Assembly (NCBI RefSeq): GCF_029223485.1
Contig: NZ_JARHTP010000003.1
Span: 124,001 to 188,000 of the forward strand
DNA: 64,000 nt
Direction: 5' to 3'
Origin: Streptomyces coacervatus
GTDB lineage: Bacteria > Actinomycetota > Actinomycetes > Streptomycetales > Streptomycetaceae
Shown here in pieces: positions 31,717 to 39,890 of the stretch. Position numbers and translations under genes: made by a program. A model generated the notes under the pieces. The model made no database searches and was not told where the DNA came from. It saw only the letters and a list, made by a program, of their open reading frames with translations. Positions within the stretch are counted from its first letter, which is position 1, and each line of letters begins with the position of its first letter.

Positions 31717-32613
31717 ATGACAATTGACGCCCCGACCCCTTTCGGCCGCGCCCTCTGCGCGATGATCACGCCCTTCACCGAGGAGGGCGCGCTCGATCTG
31801 GACGGGGCCCAGCGGCTCGCCGACCACCTGGTCTCCCGGGGGTGCGACGGTCTGGTGCTCTCCGGTACGACGGGCGAGTCGCCGACCACCACGGACGCCG
31901 AGAAGGCGGCGCTCGTCGAGGCGGTGCGGGAGGCGGTGGACGGCCGGGCGTCGATCGTGACGGGCGTCGGCACCTTCGACACCCGGCACACCGTGGAGCT
32001 CGCCCGGGAGGCCGAAAAGGCGGGCGCAGACGCCGTGTTGGTGGTCAGCCCGTACTACAGCAGGCCTCCGCAGGACGCGTTGGAGGAGCACTTCCGGACG
32101 GTCGCGGACGCGTCCGGACTGCCGGTCGTGCTGTACGACATCCCGGGCCGCACCGGCACCCGCATCGAGCCCGACACGGTGATCAGGCTCGCCGAGCACC
32201 CCCGGATCGTGGCGGTCAAGGACTGCTCCTACGACTTCCTCGGCGCCCAAAAGGTGCTGTCCCGCACGGAGTTGGCCTACTACGCGGGCTGCGACGAACA
32301 CAACCTCGCCCTGACCGCGGTGGGCGGCGCGGGCTACATCAGCACGGTCGCGAACGTCGTGCCGGAGCAACTCCGCGCGGTCATCGACGCATTGGAGGCG
32401 GGCGACACCCCCGTGTCCGCCCGCCTCCAGCAACGCGCCACGCCGCTCATCGAGTTGATGATGGCGGCGGGCCTGCCCGGCACCGTCACCGCCAAGGCGC
32501 TCCTGGGCGAACTCGGCCTGCCCGCGGGCCCGGTCCGTGCTCCGCTGCGGCCCGCGGGCCGCGAGGCGGTCGACGGGCTGCTGGCGGCCTACGAGGAGTG
32601 CGTGGCCGGCTGA
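31717..32613 (+). CDS. dapA: 4-hydroxy-tetrahydrodipicolinate synthase
   Basis: The 298-residue product condenses pyruvate with aspartate semialdehyde, the first step of the lysine/diaminopimelate branch. Motifs fit DapA: GTTGESPTT, SPYYSRPPQ, VLYDIPGRTGTRI (catalytic Tyr and the Arg for the carboxylate) and VAVKDCSYD (Schiff-base Lys). The ATG at 31717 gives the usual family start. It is a single gene, not next to dapB; dapD lies 3 kb away. It ends four bases before the convergent gene at 32618. Confidence 0.85.
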   Translation: MTIDAPTPFGRALCAMITPFTEEGALDLDGAQRLADHLVSRGCDGLVLSGTTGESPTTTDAEKAALVEAVREAVDGRASIVTGVGTFDTRHTVELAREAEKAGADAVLVVSPYYSRPPQDALEEHFRTVADASGLPVVLYDIPGRTGTRIEPDTVIRLAEHPRIVAVKDCSYDFLGAQKVLSRTELAYYAGCDEHNLALTAVGGAGYISTVANVVPEQLRAVIDALEAGDTPVSARLQQRATPLIELMMAAGLPGTVTAKALLGELGLPAGPVRAPLRPAGREAVDGLLAAYEECVAG

Positions 32614-32617
32614 CCGG

Positions 32618-33835
32618 TCAGTACTCGGCGAAGACGGGCTCCCAGCGTCCGGCGTCCCCGTCGTTGCCCATCCGCAAGCCGCTGAGCGGCACCTCCTTGT
32701 TGCTGCCGATGGTGACCAGCACGAGCTGCTGGTGGAACTCGTTGCTGCCCGGAATGATGTCCCAGGCGATCAGCGACTTCTCCCCGACCCAGGCAAGCAG
32801 TTGCTGCCCGTGCACCTCGGTCTTCGCGCCGGTGACGGCGTCGATGACATAGGAGGACGTCTCCCACTTCTTGCCCGCGAAGTCCCCGGCGACGAGCCTG
32901 CCGCTCGGCGACTTGTACGCGTCGACGAACCAGTCCACATACTTCTCGTTCGCCGGTACGGAGATCTCGGCGCCGGAGGGCTCGTAGAACTGCTTGCCGA
33001 TGTCGCCCATGGGATTGCCGGCCCAGACGTGTCTGCCGTCGTGGCTGAAGGCGAAGTCCTGGCGGGCGTTGAGGAAACCGCCGCCCATCGGGTTGTTCGG
33101 GTCGCCGCCGAGCTTGACCTCGCTCCAGGAGCCCTTGCCGGTGGTCACGTCGAAGACGTAGAAACCGGTGCGGCTCGATGTCTGCTCGGAGTCCCAGCTC
33201 TTGGAGCCCTGCATCTTGACCCGCAGGTCGGGGTTCTTGCCGTAGGTGGTCGCGACGAGCTTCTTTCCGTCCCGCGAGAACGCGAGCCCGGCCACCCCGT
33301 GGTCGACCAGGATCCACCGTGCGACCTTGCCGGTGGCCAGGTCGAGCAGGCCGATCCGGGCGGCGGGCAGGGTGCGTTCCAGGACAGCGGCGGCCTTCAT
33401 GCCGGGGGCCACCGCGACGTAGGACCAGCGGGTGTCCTTCACGTACTTGCCGGTCTTCGGGTCGAGCAGCCAGTAAGTGCGCTGCGAGACGGCCTGCTTG
33501 GGCGACTGCTTGACGGTCTTCGGGATGTAGTAGGCGGCGAGGGCCGTTTCCCCGGCCGAGATCAGGTCGCGCGGCGGCGACTGGGTGGGGTGGGGGTGGA
33601 TGCCGTGCTGCTCGGTGACGCCGGAGGGGCGAGTGTCGCTCTTGCCGGAGTCCAGCAGCGGTACCGCCACGGCGACGGCGACCACGGCAGCCGTCGCTGC
33701 GGCGACGGTCGCGAGGCGGCGGGTGCGGCGGCGCCGGTGCAGGGCCAGCACCCGGTCGGCGAACCCCGGCCCGGCGGCAGTCTGTTCGCCTGCCTGCTCG
33801 CGCAGGGCGTCGCGCACGAGTTCGTCGACGTTCAC
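32618..33835 (-). CDS. Membrane-anchored beta-propeller-like protein coupled to an ECF sigma factor
   Basis: The 405-residue product has a cytoplasmic N-terminus of about 40 residues (MNVDELVRDALREQAGEQTA), one membrane helix (TVAAATAAVVAVAVAVPLL) and an outside domain with repeated strand motifs such as GLAFSRDGKKLVATTY and FAFSHDGRHVWAGN, like a WD40/TolB propeller. The GTG start overlaps the sigma gene's stop by four bases. Position and topology suggest a partner or anti-sigma-like regulator of that sigma factor, although no ZAS zinc motif is visible. Confidence 0.75.
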   Translation of the reverse strand: MNVDELVRDALREQAGEQTAAGPGFADRVLALHRRRRTRRLATVAAATAAVVAVAVAVPLLDSGKSDTRPSGVTEQHGIHPHPTQSPPRDLISAGETALAAYYIPKTVKQSPKQAVSQRTYWLLDPKTGKYVKDTRWSYVAVAPGMKAAAVLERTLPAARIGLLDLATGKVARWILVDHGVAGLAFSRDGKKLVATTYGKNPDLRVKMQGSKSWDSEQTSSRTGFYVFDVTTGKGSWSEVKLGGDPNNPMGGGFLNARQDFAFSHDGRHVWAGNPMGDIGKQFYEPSGAEISVPANEKYVDWFVDAYKSPSGRLVAGDFAGKKWETSSYVIDAVTGAKTEVHGQQLLAWVGEKSLIAWDIIPGSNEFHQQLVLVTIGSNKEVPLSGLRMGNDGDAGRWEPVFAEY

Positions 33836-34401
33836 GGCCGCACCTCCACGGGCGAGTAGTCACGGGACGGCTGCTGCTCGGCGTCCGCCGGGCCGAGCAC
33901 GGCCAGCTCCGGCGCCAGGATGCGCAGCCGGGCGAGCGAGCGGTGGGTGGTGGAGCGTACGGTGCCGACGGAGCAGCCCAGCAGACGGGCCACGTCGGCC
34001 TCCGGCAGGTCCTCGAAGTAGCGCAGGATCAGGACGGTGCGCTGGCGGGCGGTGAGCCGGGCGAGCGCCTCCCGCATCACGACGCGCAGCTCGGCCGCGG
34101 CGGCCGAGTCACCGGAGTGCGCGGACCGCGGGCCGGCTTCGGGCGGTTCGGCGACGCTGACCTCGCGTCTGCGCCACTTCAGCCGCCAGCGGCTGACCTG
34201 CTGTCGGTACAGGATCCGGCGTACATACGCTTCGGGCTCGTCGATCCGCTGCCACTTCCCCGCCGCCTTGACGAGCGCGTTCTGCAGCAGGTCCTCGCCG
34301 GCGTGCTGATCTCCCCCGCTGAGCAGCACGGCCGTCTTCAGCAGCGCCGACGACCTGCTGTCCACGAACTCGCGGAAGCTCTCCAGCCCTTCGGCATTCA
34401 T
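33832..34401 (-). CDS. ECF RNA polymerase sigma factor (SigE-like)
   Basis: A 189-residue sigma-70 family ECF protein. Region 2 spans about 20-75 (AGEDLLQNALVKAAGKW, PEAYVRRILYRQQVSRWR) and region 4 about 105-165 (TARQRTVLILRYFEDLPEAD, VARLLGCSVGTVRSTTHRSL). It belongs to the actinobacterial group often annotated SigE family. It is translationally coupled to the membrane-anchored protein downstream, so a signal outside the cell probably controls it. GAAGGTGAC precedes the ATG. Confidence 0.85.
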   Translation of the reverse strand: MNAEGLESFREFVDSRSSALLKTAVLLSGGDQHAGEDLLQNALVKAAGKWQRIDEPEAYVRRILYRQQVSRWRLKWRRREVSVAEPPEAGPRSAHSGDSAAAAELRVVMREALARLTARQRTVLILRYFEDLPEADVARLLGCSVGTVRSTTHRSLARLRILAPELAVLGPADAEQQPSRDYSPVEVRP

Positions 34402-34518
34402 CGTCACCTTCTCTTCCCCGGCGGCTGCCTCCGTGCCCCGCCCCTGTGCCCCTTGTGACGTGTACGGCCGCGCGCCGCTATGCCTGCTGGACGAAGAATT
34501 TTTCCGTACGTTATTGCT

Positions 34519-35022
34519 GTGAGCCGCCCCCTGCTCTTCCTCGACGTCGACGGCCCGCTCAACCCGTGGGCCGCAAAGCCGGAACGACGCCCCGAGGGCT
34601 ACACGACGGTCAGGGTGGCCCTGCACCCCGGCCGGCCCCTGCGGGTCTGGCTGAACCCCTCCCACGGCCCGGCCCTGCTCGCCCTCGACTACGACCTGTG
34701 CTGGGCCACGACATGGATGGATGCCGCCAACCGCTGGATCGCCCCCGTCGTCGGCCTGCCCGAACTGCCGTACGTCGACTTCGGCGAAGCTCTCTTCGCC
34801 TTCCGCCCGGACGGGGTGCACTGGAAGACGGAGGCGATCGTGCGGTACGCCGAGGGCCGCCCCTTCGCCTGGGTGGACGACGAACAGGGCCCGGCGGACG
34901 AGGAGTTCGTGGCCGCGGCGCACCCGGCGCCGGCGCTCCTGCACCATGTCAGCCCGCGGCTGGGGCTGCGCGAGGAGGACTTCGCCGCGCTGGCGGAGTT
35001 CGCGGCGGCCATGAGGGCATGA
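34519..35022 (+). CDS. HAD-like hydrolase domain protein
   Basis: The 167-residue product starts with VSRPLLFLDVDGPLNPW, the HAD motif I with its DxD pair, then a TTWMDAANRW segment and FAWVDDEQGPADEE, fitting the later acidic metal site. It resembles the small HAD proteins related to RNA-repair Swiss-army-knife proteins. Substrate unknown. I prefer the GTG at 34519, next to motif I; an ATG at 34480 would add 13 residues. No ribosome site is clear, so a leaderless message is possible. Confidence 0.7.
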   Translation: MSRPLLFLDVDGPLNPWAAKPERRPEGYTTVRVALHPGRPLRVWLNPSHGPALLALDYDLCWATTWMDAANRWIAPVVGLPELPYVDFGEALFAFRPDGVHWKTEAIVRYAEGRPFAWVDDEQGPADEEFVAAAHPAPALLHHVSPRLGLREEDFAALAEFAAAMRA

Positions 35023-35044
35023 GGCCGACGGGCGGCCTCATGCC
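35016..35044. terminator. 12-bp perfect hairpin terminator
   Basis: GGCATGAGGCCG (35016-35027) and CGGCCTCATGCC (35033-35044) are exact complements around ACGGG. It spans the stop codon of the HAD gene and lies just before the end of the convergent secreted-protein gene. Confidence 0.7.
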
Positions 35045-35054
35045 TGCGGCACCG

Positions 35055-35495
35055 TCAGAAAGTGCCGGGGATGTTGAGGGTGATGCCGTTGGTGGTGTCC
35101 ATGAGCGAGACGTCGGTGAACGCAACGGTCATCGGCGGGCTGCACGACGGCTGGAAGACGGCCGTCACCGACAGTGTGAAGTCGGCCTTGCCGTTCTGCA
35201 CCGGGAAGTCGCCCGCGGCGTTGAAGGACGCCTTGTTGACCGCGTGCGGGTGGTGGCCGCCGCCGTTGATGCACAGGCCGGTGGCGCTCAGGACGACGTG
35301 GATCTGCGCCTCGTCGCCGAGCCCGGCCTCCTTGCCGTTGACGGTCAGCGTGTCGCCCGACCGGGTCGCGGAGGTGGCGTTGTTGATGAAGTGCGGGCTG
35401 CCTGCGTAGGCAGGCCCCGCAAGCAGCGACACCGCGGTCATCGCCGTCGCAGCGGGAAGGAGGAACAGTGCGCTTCGTCGCATGCCTCGTCGCAT
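35055..35495 (-). CDS. Small secreted hypothetical protein
   Basis: The 146-residue product has a Sec signal (MRRGMRRSALFLLPAATAMT, cleavage near GPAYAGSP) and a mature part of about 115 residues with two Cys (GLCINGGGHH, VFQPSCSPPM), probably a disulfide-linked beta sandwich. No function is recognised; similar small exported proteins are common in Streptomyces. A GAGG ribosome site supports the ATG at 35495; another ATG lies four codons in. Confidence 0.7.
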   Translation of the reverse strand: MRRGMRRSALFLLPAATAMTAVSLLAGPAYAGSPHFINNATSATRSGDTLTVNGKEAGLGDEAQIHVVLSATGLCINGGGHHPHAVNKASFNAAGDFPVQNGKADFTLSVTAVFQPSCSPPMTVAFTDVSLMDTTNGITLNIPGTF

Positions 35496-35691
35496 GGGAA
35501 TCGCCTCATTCGCAGCGCAATTCGAAGTGTAGATGTGCCCGAAGGCGTCGGCCGGATACCCGGCCATACTTCTGCGGGTGCCCGTGACCGGCCCCGCGAC
35601 GTCGTTCCCGATCAAGTCCGCCACCTCCCTCTGGCGGCGCCTCGGGGGCACGGAGGCGTCCTGGGTGCGGCAGCGACCCAGGAAATGCCGT

Positions 35692-35723
35692 AAGGGGGGC
35701 ATAACTGACGTTACGCCCCCCTT
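35692..35723. terminator. G/C-rich hairpin downstream of dapD
   Basis: AAGGGGGGC (35692-35700) pairs exactly with GCCCCCCTT (35715-35723) around a 14-base loop. It lies 38 bases beyond the dapD stop and is probably its terminator. Confidence 0.65.
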
Positions 35724-35760
35724 CGGGGTGTGCAAGTTCGGCGGCCGCGGCCGCCGGTGA

Positions 35761-36750
35761 TCAGTTGTGGCTGTGCAGGATCTCGTTCAGACCGCCCCAG
35801 ACCGCGTTGTTCGGGCGGGCCTCGACCGTGCCGGTGACCGAGTTGCGGCGGAAGAGGATGTTGGAGGCGCCGGAGAGTTCACGGGCCTTGACGATCTGCC
35901 CGTCGGGCATGGTCACGCGGGTGCCCGAGGTGACGTACAGCCCGGCCTCCACCACGCACTCGTCGCCGAGCGCGATACCGACGCCCGCCTCGGCGCCGAT
36001 CAGGCAGCGCTCGCCGATGGAGATGATGACGTTGCCGCCGCCGGAGAGGGTGCCCATGGTGGAGGCGCCGCCGCCGATGTCGGAGCCGTCGCCGACGATG
36101 ACACCCGCGGAGATACGGCCCTCGACCATGGACGTGCCGAGCGTGCCCGCGTTGAAGTTGACGAAGCCCTCGTGCATCACGGTGGTGCCCTCGGCGAGGT
36201 GCGCACCGAGCCGCACGCGGTCGGCGTCGGCGATGCGGACGCCCTTCGGGGCGACGTAGTCCGTCATGCGCGGGAACTTGTCGATCGACGTCACCTGGAG
36301 GTGCAGGCCCTCGGCGCGGGCGTTGAGCCGCACCTTCTCGACGTCGTCGACGGCGACCGGGCCGAGCGAGGTCCAGGCGACGTTGGCGAGGAAGCCGAAC
36401 ATGCCGTCCAGGCTCTGGCCGTGCGGCTTGACCAGCCGGTGCGAGAGGAGGTGGAGGCGCAGATAGACGTCGTGCGCGTCGATCGGCTTCGCGTCGAGCG
36501 TGGAGATGACCGTGCGCACCGCGACCACCTCGACGCCCCGGCGGGCGTCCCGGCCGATCGCCTTCGCCGCACCCTCGCCGAGCAGTTCCGCGGCCTTCTC
36601 GGCGGACAGCCGCTCGGTGCCGGACGGGCCGGGCTCCTCGCTCAGCCCGGGCGCGGGGAACCAGGTGTCGAGAACAGTGCCGTCGGCGGCGATCGTGGCA
36701 AGCCCGGCGGCCACGGCGCCGGTGGTACGAGGAGCAGTCGTGTCGGTCAT
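35761..36750 (-). CDS. dapD: Tetrahydrodipicolinate N-succinyltransferase
   Basis: The 329-residue enzyme transfers succinyl from succinyl-CoA to tetrahydrodipicolinate in diaminopimelate and lysine synthesis. The C-terminal half shows the left-handed beta-helix hexapeptide pattern ([40 protein letters not shown]), typical of the long actinobacterial DapD. The N-terminal domain ([20 protein letters not shown]) is specific to this group. It is a single transcription unit with its own terminator. Confidence 0.9.
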   Translation of the reverse strand: MTDTTAPRTTGAVAAGLATIAADGTVLDTWFPAPGLSEEPGPSGTERLSAEKAAELLGEGAAKAIGRDARRGVEVVAVRTVISTLDAKPIDAHDVYLRLHLLSHRLVKPHGQSLDGMFGFLANVAWTSLGPVAVDDVEKVRLNARAEGLHLQVTSIDKFPRMTDYVAPKGVRIADADRVRLGAHLAEGTTVMHEGFVNFNAGTLGTSMVEGRISAGVIVGDGSDIGGGASTMGTLSGGGNVIISIGERCLIGAEAGVGIALGDECVVEAGLYVTSGTRVTMPDGQIVKARELSGASNILFRRNSVTGTVEARPNNAVWGGLNEILHSHN

Positions 36751-36933
36751 GAGGGCAACCTAACCGGCCGGGGGGCACCCAGGCCAACCAGCCGGGCGGA
36801 CGTCTCAGGAGCCGGGCGGTATCTCAGCACGGGCGGCGGGCCAGGACATGACACCAGGCCTGTCCGGCGGACCAGCTCGCCCGCCGCGGGGCCTGGCACG
36901 CACTCCCCCACTGCCACAACGGCGGTGCGCTCG

Positions 36934-37001
36934 CCCCGAGCGGGGGCTGTTGCTGGGGACGCGCTCCCCTAAAGGGGGCGCCCCCATGACCCCGCTCGGG
37001 G
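36934..37001. terminator. Nested hairpins in the 312-base dapD-TetR gap
   Basis: The gap 36751-37062 contains no credible gene. CCCCGAGCGGGG (36934-36945) pairs perfectly with CCCCGCTCGGGG (36990-37001), and inside it GCTCCCC-taaa-GGGGGCGC forms a second hairpin. The structure lies downstream of the TetR gene (ends at 37063 on the minus strand) and probably terminates it. Confidence 0.6.
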
Positions 37002-37062
37002 TGGCCGACAAGCGCCGTTCCCCCACAGCCGACCTGATCCGCCGGACAGACCCTCGCCGCAG

Positions 37063-37614
37063 TCAGGCGCCCCGGCCCGGGGGAATCACCCGCGCCAGCA
37101 CCTCACGCGCGTACTCCTCGTCGTACGCGACCCCCGTGAGCAGCACCTGCAGACATATGCCGTCCATCAGTGCGACCAGTGCGCGTGCCGTGACCGGATC
37201 CGTGCGGGGGGCCAGGCAGTCGGCGAGGGCCTCGGCCCACTCGGCGGCGACCGGCCGCAGCGCGGGGCGGCGCAGGGCCGCGAGATACAGCTCGTACTCC
37301 AGCTCCACGCCGGTCCGGTCGCCCGCCAGCCAGTCGCCCATCCAGCCGGCCAGCTCGGCGGCCAGGTCGGTGCTCGGATCCTCCAGGCCGCCGCGCGAGG
37401 CGATCACCTTGGCGAAGCCCTCGTTCGCCTGCCGCAGCGCGGCGACCATCAGCTCGTCGAGGGTCTTGAAGTGGTACGTCGTCGAGCCGAGCGGTACGTC
37501 CGCCTCGGCGGCGGCCGAGCGGTGGCTCAGGCCGGCCAGGCCCTTCTCCCCCACCACCCGGATCGCCGCGTCGATGATCCGCTGGCGCCGGTCGGGGTCG
37601 TAGCGGCGGGCCAT
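37063..37614 (-). CDS. TetR-family regulator of an SMR efflux gene
   Basis: The 183-residue product has the helix-turn-helix GLSHRSAAAEADVPLGSTTY (about 28-47) followed by YHFKTLDEL, typical TetR. It starts at 37614, where its ATG shares one base with the stop of the SMR gene (TGATG), so both are translated from one message. It likely represses the SMR operon via the short inverted repeat at 37937-37948. Confidence 0.85.
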   Translation of the reverse strand: MARRYDPDRRQRIIDAAIRVVGEKGLAGLSHRSAAAEADVPLGSTTYHFKTLDELMVAALRQANEGFAKVIASRGGLEDPSTDLAAELAGWMGDWLAGDRTGVELEYELYLAALRRPALRPVAAEWAEALADCLAPRTDPVTARALVALMDGICLQVLLTGVAYDEEYAREVLARVIPPGRGA

Positions 37615-37934
37615 CAGTGCGCGCCCCCCAGATTGAGCACCACGACCCCCACGATGATCAGCGCGATGCCGACAGCCTTCTGGACGGTCATCCCCTCCCC
37701 GAGGAACAGCGTCCCGATCGCCACGATCGCCGCGGTGCCGAGGCCGGCCCAGATCGCGTAGGCCGTGCCGACCGACATGGTCTTCAGCGTCTGGGCGAGC
37801 AGGGCGAAGGAGAGGCCGTATCCGACGAGCGTCAGCACCGTCGGCCACAGCCGGCTGAAGCCGTGGCTGAACTTCATGGCGGTGGTGCCGCCCACCTCGG
37901 CGCCGATGGCCGCGAGGAGAATGAGGAATGCCAT
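37614..37934 (-). CDS. Small multidrug resistance (SMR/EmrE-type) protein
   Basis: The 106-residue product has four membrane helices, the usual length of SMR proteins. The essential membrane Glu is in AAIGAEVGGTTAMK (about residue 13), and the family motif AYAIWAGLGTA follows in helix 3. It would act as a dual-topology dimer, exchanging protons for cationic drugs or guanidinium. It is the first gene of a coupled pair with a TetR regulator. Confidence 0.85.
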   Translation of the reverse strand: MAFLILLAAIGAEVGGTTAMKFSHGFSRLWPTVLTLVGYGLSFALLAQTLKTMSVGTAYAIWAGLGTAAIVAIGTLFLGEGMTVQKAVGIALIIVGVVVLNLGGAH

Positions 37935-37936
37935 GC

Positions 37937-37948
37937 GTACGAGTGTAC
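37937..37948. promoter_or_regulatory. Candidate TetR operator at the SMR start
   Basis: GTAC-gagt-GTAC is an inverted repeat two bases upstream of the SMR ATG, so it would lie at or just after the transcription start. The downstream TetR gene is the likely source of its binding protein. Confidence 0.4.
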
Positions 37949-38145
37949 ATAACGGCGCTTGCACCGGATGCCACCAGCGCCGGATGCGTAGTCCGGCGTT
38001 CCGTATGAGGAGGTTCAACATTCACGGAAACCGCTCGCTGCAAACGCCTCCCGGCATTCCCTCAGCTCCACTAGGGTTTCACCGCTCACTCACCCCACCC
38101 TCACATCCCCGGCCGCCGCCTCGGGCGCCGCTGGAGGAACAGCGC

Positions 38146-38979
38146 ATGCCAGAAACCACCCCCGAGCCGCCCCGGAACCGCCCCTGGGAGAACGGCTGGA
38201 CCCCCGACACATCCAGGGCCCCCGGAACCCGAAGACTCTGGCTGGCCGGCGCACTGGCCCTGGCGACGGTCGTCGCATGCGCGACGGCAATAGCCGTGAT
38301 GGACAAGGATTCTGACGAACCGTCACAGGCATCCGGGATCCCGTCGACCGCCATCGGCGAAACCGCCCCCGGCCTGATCTCCTTCGCCACCCCGTCCGCG
38401 AACGGCGTCACAACACCCGCCGGGAAGAGCGGCCCGTCGTCCGCGGGGACCAGCACGTCTGCCGCGCCGCGTCCGCACGGCTCCGCGACGACCGGCGGCA
38501 CCGAGCCGTCCAAGTCGCCCACGTCCCAAGCGAGTTCACCGAGCGACCCGAAGCCGGCGGCCACCTACAGGTCCGTCCGCTCGGTGAACTACCCCGACCG
38601 CTACTGGCACATCAGCGGCGACTACGTGAAGCTCGACCCGATCGCCTCGGCCTCTGCCCGGCAGGACGCCACCTTCAAGGTGGTCAAGGGCCTGGCGGAC
38701 AGCTCCTGTTACTCCTTCGCCGCGCACGACGGCACATACCTGCGCCACCGCAACTTCCTGCTCCGCTCCGAACGCAACGACGGCTCGGGCCTCTTCAAGC
38801 AGGACGCGACCTTCTGCCCCCGCGCCTCCGCCTATTCGGGAGCGGTCATGCTGGAGTCGGTGAACTATCCGGGTCGCTTCCTGCGACACCAGAACTTCCA
38901 GCTGAAGCTGGATCCCTACCAGAACAGCGACCTCTACCGGGCGGATTCGGCGTTCCGGTTCGTGGACGGCCTGTCCTGA
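38146..38979 (+). CDS. AbfB-domain (CBM42-like) membrane-anchored protein
   Basis: The 277-residue product has a short cytoplasmic tail, one membrane helix (LWLAGALALATVVACATAIA), a Ser/Thr/Pro-rich stalk (about 75-140) and a C-terminal AbfB-like beta-trefoil. Its repeats read SVNYPDRYWHISGDYVKLDP, then GTYLRHRNFLLRSERNDGSG, then SVNYPGRFLRHQNFQLKL. AbfB domains bind arabinofuranosyl side chains; no catalytic domain is present, so a surface-binding or sensing role is likely. GGAGG precedes the ATG. Confidence 0.8.
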   Translation: MPETTPEPPRNRPWENGWTPDTSRAPGTRRLWLAGALALATVVACATAIAVMDKDSDEPSQASGIPSTAIGETAPGLISFATPSANGVTTPAGKSGPSSAGTSTSAAPRPHGSATTGGTEPSKSPTSQASSPSDPKPAATYRSVRSVNYPDRYWHISGDYVKLDPIASASARQDATFKVVKGLADSSCYSFAAHDGTYLRHRNFLLRSERNDGSGLFKQDATFCPRASAYSGAVMLESVNYPGRFLRHQNFQLKLDPYQNSDLYRADSAFRFVDGLS

Positions 38980-38985
38980 GGACAC

Positions 38986-39020
38986 GAGAACGGCGACGCC
39001 CTCAGGACGTCGCCGTTCTC
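38986..39020. terminator. 13-bp perfect hairpin between convergent genes
   Basis: GAGAACGGCGACG (38986-38998) and CGTCGCCGTTCTC (39008-39020) are exact complements around nine bases. It lies between the AbfB gene and the end of the suf operon and serves both directions. Confidence 0.75.
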
Positions 39021-39075
39021 TTCAAGCAGTGGTTCAGCCAGTGCTTCAACCAGTGGATGGACCGGTGGGTGGACC

Positions 39076-39408
39076 TCAGACGTTGAACCCGAGCGCCCGA
39101 AGCTGCTCCCGCCCATCGTCCGTGATCTTGTCCGGTCCCCACGGCGGCATCCAGACCCAGTTGATGCGCAGCTCGTTGACGAGGCCGTCCGTGGCGGACT
39201 TGGCCTGGTCCTCGATGACGTCCGTCAGCGGGCAGGCCGCCGACGTCAGCGTCATGTCGAGCGTCGCGATGTTCGCGTCGTCGATGTGGATGCCGTAGAT
39301 CAGGCCGAGGTTGACGACATCGATACCCAGCTCGGGGTCGACGACGTCGTACAGCGCCTCGCGGATCTCTTCCTCCGAGGCCGGCTTCATCTCAACGGTC
39401 TCGCTCAT
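39076..39408 (-). CDS. sufT: Fe-S assembly factor SufT (DUF59/MIP18 family)
   Basis: The 110-residue product begins MSETVEMKPASEEEIREALY and contains DPELGIDVVNLGLIYGI and the Cys-bearing SAACPLTDVIEDQ, the DUF59 signature. SufT proteins help transfer or mature Fe-S clusters when demand is high. It is last in the suf operon; its ATG overlaps the sufU stop by four bases. Confidence 0.9.
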   Translation of the reverse strand: MSETVEMKPASEEEIREALYDVVDPELGIDVVNLGLIYGIHIDDANIATLDMTLTSAACPLTDVIEDQAKSATDGLVNELRINWVWMPPWGPDKITDDGREQLRALGFNV

Positions 39409-39872
39409 GCCGTCTTCCTTTCGGCGTCGGCTCCGCCCAGGGCCTGGGCCGTCGCGTCCTTCCACGCCATCCAGCTGAGGAGGGCGCACTTGACCCGGGC
39501 CGGGTACTTGGAGACACCGGCGAACGCGACCGCGTCCTCCAGCACCTCCTCCATCGCGTCGTCCGGCTCGATCCGGCCCTTGGACTGCATCAGTTCCAGG
39601 AAGGTCTCCTGGATCTTCTGGGCGTCCGCCAGCTCCTTGCCGACCAGCAGTTCGTTCAGGACGGAGGCCGAGGCCTGGCTGATCGAGCAGCCCTGGCCCT
39701 CGTACGAGACGTCCTCGATCTTCGTGCCGTCGTACTTCACCCGCAGGGTGATCTCGTCGCCGCACGTCGGGTTCACGTGGTGCACCTCGGCGTCGCCATC
39801 CCGAAGACCACGCCCGTGCGGGTGCTTGTAGTGGTCCAGGATGACTTCCTGGTACATCGAGTCCAGCTTCAC
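39405..39872 (-). CDS. sufU: Fe-S scaffold/sulfur-transfer protein SufU
   Basis: The 155-residue zinc-dependent sulfur acceptor works with SufS. The three Cys of the metal site are in NPTCGDEI, GQGCSISQAS and RVKCALLSW, with an Asp in the first motif. It takes persulfide from SufS and passes it to SufBCD. GTG start at 39872 gives MKLDSMYQEVILDHYKHP, the family-typical beginning. It lies 18 bases after sufS. Confidence 0.9.
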   Translation of the reverse strand: MKLDSMYQEVILDHYKHPHGRGLRDGDAEVHHVNPTCGDEITLRVKYDGTKIEDVSYEGQGCSISQASASVLNELLVGKELADAQKIQETFLELMQSKGRIEPDDAMEEVLEDAVAFAGVSKYPARVKCALLSWMAWKDATAQALGGADAERKTA

Positions 39873-39890
39873 TGTCTCAGCTCACGTCCC

